Assembly: GCA_023229945.1 (NCBI GenBank)
Contig: JALNYH010000013.1
Location: forward strand, 1 to 53,007
Source of the DNA: Arcobacteraceae bacterium
GTDB lineage: Bacteria; Campylobacterota; Campylobacteria; Campylobacterales; Arcobacteraceae
Direction of reading: 5' to 3'
Length of the DNA stretch: 53,007 nt
Shown here: positions 24,278 to 31,456 of the stretch, in pieces
Layout of the letters: each line of letters opens with the position of its first letter
How positions within the stretch are numbered: position 1 is the stretch's first letter
Made by a program: the position numbers and the translations under genes
Notes under the pieces: model-generated
Database searches by the model: none
What the model saw: only the letters and a program-made list of their open reading frames with translations
Told to the model about the DNA's origin: nothing

Positions 24278-26106
24278 CTTATAATCAAATCTAGCTCTTT
24301 TATAATAAGCTTGATTTGTTTTGCTAAGATGTGTGTATTATCAAAATACTCTGCATAAGGTGTGATTACTTTTAAGTATTTGTTGATTATTTGAATACAA
24401 ATAGAATTTCTAAAATTGCTTTTTATTTTGGTGAACTCTTTGTAAAAATCTTTGTTGTTGAGTGATTCTAGTTTTTTTAAAACTTTTTTTTCTTTTGTTA
24501 GTTCTGAAATATCTTGTTTGGATAGAGTATTTTTTGAATTTTGTTTAAAAGAGTTTAGTATATCAAAAGATAAATCATTTTTATTTATGCTAGAGATACT
24601 GTCAAATCTTTTATCATCTATTTTACAGCTAATAGAACCTCTAAAAAAAGCACCATTTGATAAGTTGTATACATGTGATTCAGATTTTGATAAAATTGCT
24701 TCTATATGTTCTATCATCCCATAATAAAGCATTGTAGTGGGTACTTTATCTACTGAATTTCCTTTTACCCAGATTATATGGCTATCATAATCTATACCTT
24801 TATTTGCAGTGTTTTTGGTAATATCTAAATTTTTACTATTAGTATGAAGTCCATCATGAGTTTTTCCATCACTTCTTAGTGAAGCATCAATCCCCAACAT
24901 ATAAACTTCTTTTGCCCCAAATCTCAATATCAAATCAAGTCCACTATCTCCTACTGTTAGCCCTGTACTTATTCCATAGCCATTGAAAAGTTCCAAACTA
25001 TTTTGAATAAAGAAAAGCTTATTGCTATCCAATATTTTAAATAAATCATAATCAATATTTATTGATGCTAGTACTATAGAGTTGATAAACATCTTTGAAG
25101 ATACTTCAAATTGAGCTAACATTCGCTCTTTTGCCCCATCCACAATTAGTATAATATCAGGGATAATACCCAAAACCTCAAGTCTCTTTAGTGTTGCAGA
25201 AGCTGCAATGATAAAGAAGTTATCTTGATTCATATAAATCCATTCTAGATTTGGAGGTAGAGAAGGTCCAGCTCCGAGAAATAGTATAGGTAAATTTTGT
25301 AAATATTTCTTGTTTGGAGATATATCTAAGATTTTATTTTTACTTTCAGTAAAATATCTATAACCTCTTTTGAGACTTATTATATATTCTGAAAAAGGAT
25401 ATATCATTTCACTATTATCAAGTAGTTGAATATTGAGCTTCTCAATCAAATAAGCTTCATTATTGCTAGCTAGCTCAAAAGGTATGATATGGTTATATTC
25501 ATATTTATAATCTAAAAATTCTTTTATAGTAGTATTAAACTCAAAATCATCAAAATCTATACAAAAGAAAATCTTTGATGAGGCTGATACCTCTGTGTAA
25601 TCACACAAAAACAAAGATAGTCTAAAAATCTCAATATTTGGCTCTATTATTAAATATGCTTTTGCATTCTTGATTCTGTGTATATCATTTATATGAACTC
25701 CTAGTAAAGTGCCAATAAATATAAACTTTTGTTTTAAATTTGATGGTTGGTAGTCATTAGGACTTTGAATAAACTCATTGATAAATTCATAGGCATTGAT
25801 ACTATCTTCATATTTGCTTACCCCTTTATGATATCCAAGAGAATTGATTAAAGTAAAAGATGGGTTATTGTTTATATTGTTTGCTCTATAGTTTGCATCA
25901 AAAAATGGATTACAGTTATATACCTTTGTTCCATCAATATTTGATAGCTCAAATCTATTATCTATAAAATCTATATACCAATTTTCTATATTTCTTGATT
26001 CAAAGGTTTTAATTTTGTTATATATAAAAGTATTGTTGAGTTTAAGGTATTCTATATTTTTATGATATATATTCAATAATGTATTTTGTAACTCTGATAT
26101 ATCCAC
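24253..26106 (-). CDS. Second Maf (DUF115) flagellin glycosylation protein
   Basis: 617 residues, convergent with and overlapping the first Maf gene by 25 bp at the 3' ends. Shared family segments: FIFIGTLLGVHIND, EIFRLSLFLCDYTEV, LPILFLGAGPSLPPNLEWIYMNQDNFFIIAASATLKRL and LILRFGAKEVYMLGIDAS. It replaces TSLDP by LIVDG after the core. Two Mafs usually mean different sugars or different flagellins as targets. The pair is probably an inverted duplication that has since diverged strongly. Confidence 0.9.
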   Translation of the reverse strand: MDISELQNTLLNIYHKNIEYLKLNNTFIYNKIKTFESRNIENWYIDFIDNRFELSNIDGTKVYNCNPFFDANYRANNINNNPSFTLINSLGYHKGVSKYEDSINAYEFINEFIQSPNDYQPSNLKQKFIFIGTLLGVHINDIHRIKNAKAYLIIEPNIEIFRLSLFLCDYTEVSASSKIFFCIDFDDFEFNTTIKEFLDYKYEYNHIIPFELASNNEAYLIEKLNIQLLDNSEMIYPFSEYIISLKRGYRYFTESKNKILDISPNKKYLQNLPILFLGAGPSLPPNLEWIYMNQDNFFIIAASATLKRLEVLGIIPDIILIVDGAKERMLAQFEVSSKMFINSIVLASINIDYDLFKILDSNKLFFIQNSLELFNGYGISTGLTVGDSGLDLILRFGAKEVYMLGIDASLRSDGKTHDGLHTNSKNLDITKNTANKGIDYDSHIIWVKGNSVDKVPTTMLYYGMIEHIEAILSKSESHVYNLSNGAFFRGSISCKIDDKRFDSISSINKNDLSFDILNSFKQNSKNTLSKQDISELTKEKKVLKKLESLNNKDFYKEFTKIKSNFRNSICIQIINKYLKVITPYAEYFDNTHILAKQIKLIIKELDLIISYLLSTKS

Positions 26107-26161
26107 AAAAATCCTTTAAACTATTTTTTAGATTATATCTAAAATAAAATTAAGCATAAAA

Positions 26162-26190
26162 AAACCCAAGCCAAAAAGGCTTGGGTTTTT
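26162..26190 (-). terminator. Intrinsic terminator after flagellin gene
   Basis: An AAACCCAAGCC stem, AAAAA loop and GGCTTGGGTTT stem, flanked by A runs on the left and T runs on the right. It could work in both directions, but the flagellin at 26260 is the gene that ends into it. Confidence 0.85.
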
Positions 26191-26216
26191 AAAAGAATTT
26201 GAAGTGTTTAAGACTA

Positions 26217-26246
26217 CTATTGAAGTAATCTTAGTACATTTTCAAG
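26217..26246 (-). pseudogene. Relic of a flagellin C-terminus
   Basis: The minus strand encodes LENVLRLLQ and a stop, matching the last residues of the flagellins at 26260 (QNVLRLLQ) and 27463 (QNILRLLQ). It lies immediately downstream of the current flagellin stop, separated by about 13 nt. It is a leftover tail from recombination or replacement of flagellin 3' ends. Confidence 0.75.
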
Positions 26247-26251
26247 GAAAC

Positions 26252-26280
26252 GTTTAAGACTATTGTAATAGTCTTAAAAC
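26252..26280. repeat. Inverted repeat spanning the flagellin stop codon
   Basis: TTTAAGACTATT is paired with AATAGTCTTAAA across a 2-nt gap, covering the last codons of the flagellin at 26260 and its 3' side. There is no T-run, so it is not a classic terminator. Confidence 0.7.
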
Positions 26281-27117
26281 ATTTTGTTGAATTGTATTTG
26301 CTTGACTCATAGCATATGTTCCAGCTTGTGCAACTATATTTTGTTTGTTAAAGTTTGCACTTTCACTTGCATAGTCAACATCTCTAATTACAGACTCAGC
26401 TGCTTTGATGTTAGTTTGTTGTGTTGAAAGGTTTCTGATAGCTGATTCTAATTGATTTTGAGTAGAACCGAAATCTGATCTCCAACCATTCAATGTATTC
26501 AATGCATCATCAATTGATTTTAATCCAGTTGTAGCAGCAGAAGCAGTAAAGCTTGATGCAGTACCAACAGCTGTTTTTAATGTACTTAAACTTAAACCAT
26601 TAACATTCGCTGTAACACCTGAACTTGTTGAAATTGTATTAGCACTTGTTTCACCCATTTGGAATGTAAGTGATGCAGCAGCACTACCATTAGCTGTTGT
26701 TCCAGCTTGTAACAATTGGATACCATTGTAATTTGTTTGAATTGCAATATTATTTAACTGATCAAGTAATTTATCAACATCTTTTGCTATAGCTTCTCTA
26801 CCTTTACTACTTGTAGTTGCAGTTGCAGCTTGTAGTAATTTAGTTTTGATAATATCTAAGATATTTGATTGTTCTGCCATCGCTTTATCAGCAATTTGTG
26901 TCAATGCAACTGCAGAGTTACCATTAGATATTGATTGTCCAATAGAACTAGCTTGAGTTCTAAGTTTGTCTGCAATCGCCAAACCTGAAGCATCATCTGA
27001 AGCTTTGTTAATTCTTAAACCTGAGCTTAATTTCTCCAAAGAGTTTTGAAGATTTCTGCCAACTTGATTTGCACTTTCTTGTGCGTTCAATGAACTTACA
27101 TTTGTATTAATTCTCAT
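26260..27117 (-). CDS. Flagellin, short form
   Basis: 285 residues, about half the length of Campylobacter FlaA, with only D0/D1 and a short Ala/Ser/Thr-rich centre (about 140-205). N-terminal LSSGLRINKASDDASGLAIADKLRTQASS and C-terminal AESVIRDVDYASESANFNKQ are canonical. The helix LDIIKTKLLQAATATTSS is the Campylobacter-type version of the region that other bacteria use to trigger TLR5. It is about 75-80% identical by eye to the neighbour at 27463. Centre-facing Ser/Thr are likely glycosylation sites for the Maf proteins. Confidence 0.95.
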   Translation of the reverse strand: MRINTNVSSLNAQESANQVGRNLQNSLEKLSSGLRINKASDDASGLAIADKLRTQASSIGQSISNGNSAVALTQIADKAMAEQSNILDIIKTKLLQAATATTSSKGREAIAKDVDKLLDQLNNIAIQTNYNGIQLLQAGTTANGSAAASLTFQMGETSANTISTSSGVTANVNGLSLSTLKTAVGTASSFTASAATTGLKSIDDALNTLNGWRSDFGSTQNQLESAIRNLSTQQTNIKAAESVIRDVDYASESANFNKQNIVAQAGTYAMSQANTIQQNVLRLLQ

Positions 27118-27161
27118 TTGAAATCCTTTGTTTGATTTTTTAACTAAGGGAATTATGACAC

Positions 27162-27184
27162 AACATTTCTTAATATTAGCTTAA
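27162..27184 (-). promoter_or_regulatory. Flagellin promoter-like box
   Basis: The minus strand reads TTAAGCTAATATTAAG then AAATGTT, 45 nt before the ATG at 27117. Matching boxes precede the other two flagellins. A CATAAT-like -10 follows about 8 nt downstream. Confidence 0.65.
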
Positions 27185-27404
27185 ATTGATAATATTTCAA
27201 AAAGAATATTGAATTTCTTGTAACCAAATATTTTATCTTATTGCAAAGCACGATAATAAGGCTTATTATGCTAAGTGATATTAAGATTTTGTAAATATTT
27301 ATATAGAAGAAATTTGATAGTTGTTAAAAAATTTTGTAAGAAATTCAACAAATTGTATAAAAAATTAAGAATTGGAGATAAATATTTAGATAATTAGACA
27401 AATA

Positions 27405-27438
27405 AAAAAGCCTTAGACCAATTAAGAGTCTAAGGCTT
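27405..27438 (-). terminator. Intrinsic terminator after flagellin gene
   Basis: Stem AAGCCTTAGAC / GTCTAAGGCTT with a 9-nt loop and, on the minus strand, a terminal run of T. It ends the transcript of the flagellin at 27463 and separates it from the next flagellin's promoter. The remainder of 27118-27462 is AT-rich with no ORF. Confidence 0.88.
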
Positions 27439-27462
27439 GTATTATATTGTATAAATATATTG

Positions 27463-28320
27463 CTATTGCAGTAATCTTAAAATATTCTGTTGAACTTGAT
27501 TTGCTTGACTCATAGCAAATGTTCCTGCTTGAGAAACGATATTCTGTTTATTGAAGTTTGCACTTTCTGCTGCATAATCAACATCTCTAATTACAGATTC
27601 GGCTGCTTTGATATTAGTTTGTTGAGTTGATAGATTTCTAATAGCCGCTTCAAGTTGATTTTGAGTAGAACCGAAATCTGATCTCCACTCATTTAGTTTA
27701 TCAAGTGCTGTATCTATTTGAATTAATGCTGAAGTTGCTTGTGATGCTGTAAAAGTTGTAGAATTTGTAACATTTGTTTTCAAACTACTTAAACTAAGAC
27801 CACTAACATTTGCACGAACTCCAGAACTTGAAGTAATAGTATTTGCTGCTGTCTCACCCATTTGGAATGTTAACTGTACTGAACCACTAGCATTTTGTGT
27901 AGTATCTTTTTGTAGTAGTTGAATACCATTGTAGTTTGTTTGTACCGCAATATTATTTAACTGATCAAGCAATTTATTAATATCTTTTGAAATTGCTGTA
28001 CGACCAGCACTACTTGTTGTAGCAGTTGCTGCTTGAATAAGTTTTTGTTTTACAATATCTAAGATATTTGATTGTTCAGCCATAGCTTTGTCAGCTATTT
28101 GCAAAAGTGATATAGCTGAATTACCATTTGATATAGACTGTGCGATAGAACTAGCTTGAGTTCTTAGTTTATCAGCTATCGCCAAACCCGAAGCATCATC
28201 TGAAGCTTTATTTATTCTAAGACCTGAACTTAGTTTCTCCAAAGAATTTCTCAAGTTTGTATTGATTTGAGTATTACTCTCTTGAGCAGTTAGGGAGCTG
28301 ATGTTAGTATTAATTCTCAT
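27463..28320 (-). CDS. Flagellin, short form, tandem paralogue
   Basis: 285 residues. Same architecture as the gene at 26260, with LSSGLRINKASDDASGLAIADKLRTQASS, LDIVKQKLIQAATATTSS and AESVIRDVDYAAESANFNKQ. Differences cluster in the centre (about 140-200) and in the helix around residue 75. It has its own promoter region and terminator, so the two flagellins can be expressed separately. This arrangement resembles the flaA-flaB tandem pair of Campylobacter and Arcobacter. Confidence 0.95.
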   Translation of the reverse strand: MRINTNISSLTAQESNTQINTNLRNSLEKLSSGLRINKASDDASGLAIADKLRTQASSIAQSISNGNSAISLLQIADKAMAEQSNILDIVKQKLIQAATATTSSAGRTAISKDINKLLDQLNNIAVQTNYNGIQLLQKDTTQNASGSVQLTFQMGETAANTITSSSGVRANVSGLSLSSLKTNVTNSTTFTASQATSALIQIDTALDKLNEWRSDFGSTQNQLEAAIRNLSTQQTNIKAAESVIRDVDYAAESANFNKQNIVSQAGTFAMSQANQVQQNILRLLQ

Positions 28321-28370
28321 TTAATTACCTTTTTTTTTAGTCACTACTATAATTAGTAAAAGAATAACTA

Positions 28371-28393
28371 AATATATCTTAGAATTAGCTTAA
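28371..28393 (-). promoter_or_regulatory. Flagellin promoter-like box, proximal copy
   Basis: The minus strand reads TTAAGCTAATTCTAAG, a variant of the shared flagellin box, 51 nt before the ATG at 28320. Its distance matches those at the other two flagellins (45 and 54 nt). Confidence 0.55.
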
Positions 28394-28438
28394 ATATGGA
28401 AAAAATGAGAATTTACCAATAATGTTGAAATATTATCG

Positions 28439-28462
28439 TAACATTTCTTAATATTAGCTTAA
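28439..28462 (-). promoter_or_regulatory. Flagellin promoter-like box, distal copy
   Basis: The minus strand reads TTAAGCTAATATTAAG then AAATGTT, identical over at least 22 nt to the box at 27162-27184 but 119 nt from the ATG. This flagellin thus has two boxes. Confidence 0.6.
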
Positions 28463-28497
28463 GATTAAATTATTTTTAAGAAAAGTTTAGTGAAAAG

Positions 28498-29739
28498 CTA
28501 TTTTTTTGTTAAAATAGCTCCACTTTCTATGTGTTCACTCCACACAAACTGGTCAAAAAAGGCAAACTTAATGACATTGTGAGTTTTACTTAAGACTTTT
28601 ATATCTCTATATAGTGTATCTGGACTGCAAGAAATATAGATGATTGTATCAAATTTACTCACAAGTTCAACTGTACCATTGTCTAGTCCTGATCTTGGGG
28701 GATCGACGAAGATAGTTGATAGGTGGTAGTTGATATGTGGTAGAGGGTAGGTGGTAGAGGGTAGGGGGTAGAGTTTTGAGAAAGAGTATTTTGATAAATC
28801 AACATCTTTTAGTCTATTGAATTCTCTCTCTCCTTTTAATGCACTTGTAAATTCTTCGCTACTCATTCTTATAAATTCTATATTATCTATGTCATTTAAT
28901 TTACAACTTTCTTTTGCACTTGCTATAGAAGTTTTTGATATTTCTGTAGCTAATACCTTATCAAACTTTGTACTAAGTGGAAGTGTAAAGTTTCCTCCTC
29001 CACAATAAAGCTCACATAAATCACCTGAATTTGAAACATTATCCAAAACCCAAGATACCATTTGTGTATTCATATATCTATTTGGTTGAGAAAATGCTCC
29101 CTCTTTTTGGATAATGTTGAATTTTCTCGAAGAGAGCGCTGAAGCACAAGAATTGTCAATTTTTAATTTATTGGTAATGAAGTCATCAGATAACACTATC
29201 TTTTGTCCTCTGCTTCTTCCGATTAGTTTGATATTCAATATCTCTTGGAGTTTTTTTGCTTCTTCTATCCAATCGTTTTCTAGTTTTTTGTGATATACCA
29301 AAGTTACAAGAATTTCATCTTCACTTGTCATAAACTCAACCATAAAAACTCTTTGCAATAGTATTTCACTATTATTGATAGAAACAAGAAGTTTTGGCAT
29401 AATAGTTTGAATTTGCTCATTTACTATCAAGCACTTATCAACACAAAGGTAACTTTTATCTTTGTCCACCATAGCATATTTGACTTTGCCATCATTATGA
29501 TAGAGTTTAAATTCAGCCCTTGCTCTAAAAGCTACGGGGGTAGAGCTAAATATCTCAAACTCCCTATCATAAAACTCTCTAAAGTTTTCTATATGAGATG
29601 AAGTTTTGTGTCGTAGTTGCTCTTCATAAGTCATATGACCAAGCTGACAGCTCCCACACATACCTATATACACACAAGGATTTGTAGAAGTGTCTGAGAA
29701 ACTAAGTGACTGAGAGACTGAGTTGTTGTTTTGATTCAT
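28498..29739 (-). CDS. trmA: tRNA (uracil-5-)-methyltransferase
   Basis: 413 residues; about 366 in E. coli. It methylates U54 in the T-loop of tRNA with SAM. The C-terminal catalytic domain is clear: CELYCGGGNFTLPLS (SAM motif), IFVDPPRSGLD and YISCSPDTLYRDI with the nucleophilic Cys. The N-terminus (CVYIGMCGSCQLGHMTYEEQL) carries clustered Cys. Two repeat-derived insertions explain the extra length: an octamer-repeat segment at residues 5-18 (SVSQSLSFSDTS) and a 21-residue heptamer-repeat segment (LYPLPSTTYPLPHINYHL) right before IFVDPPRSGLD. The gene is otherwise intact. Confidence 0.93.
   Translation of the reverse strand: MNQNNNSVSQSLSFSDTSTNPCVYIGMCGSCQLGHMTYEEQLRHKTSSHIENFREFYDREFEIFSSTPVAFRARAEFKLYHNDGKVKYAMVDKDKSYLCVDKCLIVNEQIQTIMPKLLVSINNSEILLQRVFMVEFMTSEDEILVTLVYHKKLENDWIEEAKKLQEILNIKLIGRSRGQKIVLSDDFITNKLKIDNSCASALSSRKFNIIQKEGAFSQPNRYMNTQMVSWVLDNVSNSGDLCELYCGGGNFTLPLSTKFDKVLATEISKTSIASAKESCKLNDIDNIEFIRMSSEEFTSALKGEREFNRLKDVDLSKYSFSKLYPLPSTTYPLPHINYHLSTIFVDPPRSGLDNGTVELVSKFDTIIYISCSPDTLYRDIKVLSKTHNVIKFAFFDQFVWSEHIESGAILTKK
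28711..28773. repeat. Nine-unit 7-nt-period repeat inside trmA
   Basis: Units such as GGTAGAG, GGTAGGT and GATAGTT (plus strand) in exact 7-nt period for 63 bp, hence 21 codons in frame. It is inserted between the linker and the catalytic IFVDPP motif. This is the longest member of the repeat family here. Confidence 0.9.
29691..29722. repeat. 8-nt-period repeat at the trmA N-terminus
   Basis: Four units of a CTCAGTCA-like octamer in the coding sense (CTCAGTCT, CTCAGTCA, CTTAGTTT, CTCAGACA). The same octamer opens coaBC at 34708. Confidence 0.85.
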
Positions 29740-29776
29740 TATTTATCCAATCTATCGCAAAGCGATACTATAATTT

Positions 29777-29804
29777 TTAGTTATTAGTTTTTAGTTGTTA
29801 GTTA
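29777..29804. repeat. 7-nt-period repeat between trmA and the helicase gene
   Basis: Units TTAGTTA, TTAGTTT, TTAGTTG, TTAGTTA in the 69-bp gap between the divergent genes. It is the only non-coding member found, and it occupies the space where promoters for both genes should be. Confidence 0.85.
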
Positions 29805-29808
29805 ATTT

Positions 29809-31389
29809 ATGGTATTATATCATATGATAAATAAATGGCAAGAAGAACTAAAAAAACTACTCAACTGTGATTTGGCACAGATGTACCCAACAGCTAGGAA
29901 GCTAAATAGAAGGTTGCACTTTTTTGTGGGACCAACTAATAGTGGCAAAACTTATGAGGCATTGTCTCATTTAAAAAAAGCTGATTGTGGTACATATCTA
30001 GCACCTCTTAGATTACTAGCACTTGAGGGCTATGAAGAGATGAAAAAAGCTGGGGTTAAAGCCTCATTGATAACTGGTGAAGAAGAGATTTTTGATGAAG
30101 ATGGTACACATATAAGCTCTACGATTGAGATGGTTAGCTATGATTTGGTAGTAGATGTTTGTGTGATTGATGAAGTACAGATGCTTGAAGATGACGATAG
30201 AGGTTGGGCCTGGGTCAATGCAATACTTGGTTCACCTGCTTATGATGTATATATGACTGGGAGTGTAAATGCTCTTGATGCGGTAAAAAAAATAGCATCA
30301 TATTTGGGTGAAGAATTGATAGTCAAAAAATTTCAAAGAAAAAATGAATTGATTATCAATGATGAGTTTACCTCTATCAAAAAACTCCATCCAAAAACTG
30401 CTTTGATAGCTTTTAGTAGAGCTGATGTACTTTCTTTAAAAGCAAAATTATCCAAAAAACACGCTGTATCAGTAATTTATGGCAATTTAAGTCCAGAGGT
30501 AAGAAAAGAAGAAGCTAGAAGATTTAGAGATGGGGAAAGTGACATATTAATAGCAACTGACGCTATTGCTATGGGGCTAAATCTCCCTATAAAAACCCTA
30601 CTTTTTACAACTGCACAAAAATTTGATGGCAAAAGTAGAAGATTGCTCTCCACTAATGAAATAGTCCAAATAGCAGGACGAGCAGGAAGATATGGTCATC
30701 ATGAGTATGGTCATATAGGGGCAACGGATAAAACAACGCTAGAACATATCAAACATAGTATATCTTTACCAGTTAGAACTATAAAACCTCCATTTAGAGT
30801 AAAAGCAACAACAGCTCAAATAGAAGCACTTTCATCTCATATCAAAAGTAGAAATTTATATGACATAGCTTTGTATTATGCAAAAAATATGAAATTCTCT
30901 GGCCCTTTTGTAGCAGCAAATATTTCATCTATGCTTGAAGCTACTCAACTGATAGAAAAAGTAGGCAAAGGGATGAGTTTGGAGAAAAAATATATATTAT
31001 CTCAAGCACCAATTTCTACAAAATCTCCACTTGTAAGAAGTGCATTTTTGAAATTTATAGAGTTTATCAAGCAAGAAAAAGTTGTTTATTATAAATCAAC
31101 CATTGCTTTGTCAAAAAATGCAAAAAATGAAGATGAACTATTAAAAGCAGAAGATGAGATAAGAAAAATTTCACTTTATTTGTGGTTAAGTTATAAATTC
31201 CCAGACATTTTTGTAGATGTAGAAAAAGCTACAAATTATAAAATACTAATAAATAAGTTTATAGAAAACTCATTAAAGATGGGAATTAAAAGAACTATCC
31301 AAAGGGTTGATGACACAAGAGAAATAAGAAATAATAAAAATAAAAGCTTTGCTAAAAAGCGAATCCCAAGAGAAAAAAGAACTTTTTAA
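29809..31389 (+). CDS. SUV3-like ATP-dependent RNA/DNA helicase
   Basis: 526 residues. It resembles the mitochondrial degradosome helicase SUV3: Walker A in HFFVGPTNSGKTYEAL, then YLAPLRLLALEGYEEM, TGEEE, HISSTIEMVS, motif II VIDEVQML, and GWAWVNAILGSPAYDVYMTGS. Domain 2 has VIYGNLSPEVRKEEARRF, ATDAIAMGLNLPI and QIAGRAGRYG. The C-terminal about 120 residues are helical and end in a basic tail (KSFAKKRIPREKRTF). The role in bacteria is unsettled; RNA turnover is a reasonable guess. Two start codons are possible (29809, 29824); no strong Shine-Dalgarno distinguishes them. Confidence 0.88.
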   Translation: MVLYHMINKWQEELKKLLNCDLAQMYPTARKLNRRLHFFVGPTNSGKTYEALSHLKKADCGTYLAPLRLLALEGYEEMKKAGVKASLITGEEEIFDEDGTHISSTIEMVSYDLVVDVCVIDEVQMLEDDDRGWAWVNAILGSPAYDVYMTGSVNALDAVKKIASYLGEELIVKKFQRKNELIINDEFTSIKKLHPKTALIAFSRADVLSLKAKLSKKHAVSVIYGNLSPEVRKEEARRFRDGESDILIATDAIAMGLNLPIKTLLFTTAQKFDGKSRRLLSTNEIVQIAGRAGRYGHHEYGHIGATDKTTLEHIKHSISLPVRTIKPPFRVKATTAQIEALSSHIKSRNLYDIALYYAKNMKFSGPFVAANISSMLEATQLIEKVGKGMSLEKKYILSQAPISTKSPLVRSAFLKFIEFIKQEKVVYYKSTIALSKNAKNEDELLKAEDEIRKISLYLWLSYKFPDIFVDVEKATNYKILINKFIENSLKMGIKRTIQRVDDTREIRNNKNKSFAKKRIPREKRTF

Positions 31390-31401
31390 TTATGGATTTG
31401 A

Positions 31402-31407
31402 TATAAT
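31402..31407 (+). promoter_or_regulatory. Candidate -10 element before the ankyrin gene
   Basis: A TATAAT hexamer 50 nt before the ankyrin-protein ATG, in the 67-bp gap after the helicase gene. I see no clear -35. Confidence 0.4.
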
Positions 31408-31416
31408 CGTAACTAT

Positions 31417-31448
31417 TTAATAACCCAAAAGATTAATAACCCAAAAGA
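31417..31448 (+). repeat. Perfect 16-bp tandem duplication in a 5' leader
   Basis: Two exact, abutting copies of TTAATAACCCAAAAGA, directly before the AAGG Shine-Dalgarno of the ankyrin gene. The duplication changes leader length and could be variable. Confidence 0.9.
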
Positions 31449-31456
31449 AGGTATAA

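Noticed and set aside
26252..26280. Inverted repeat at the flagellin stop as the transcription terminator
   Set aside because: There is no following T-run, and a strong intrinsic terminator lies just beyond at 26162-26190.
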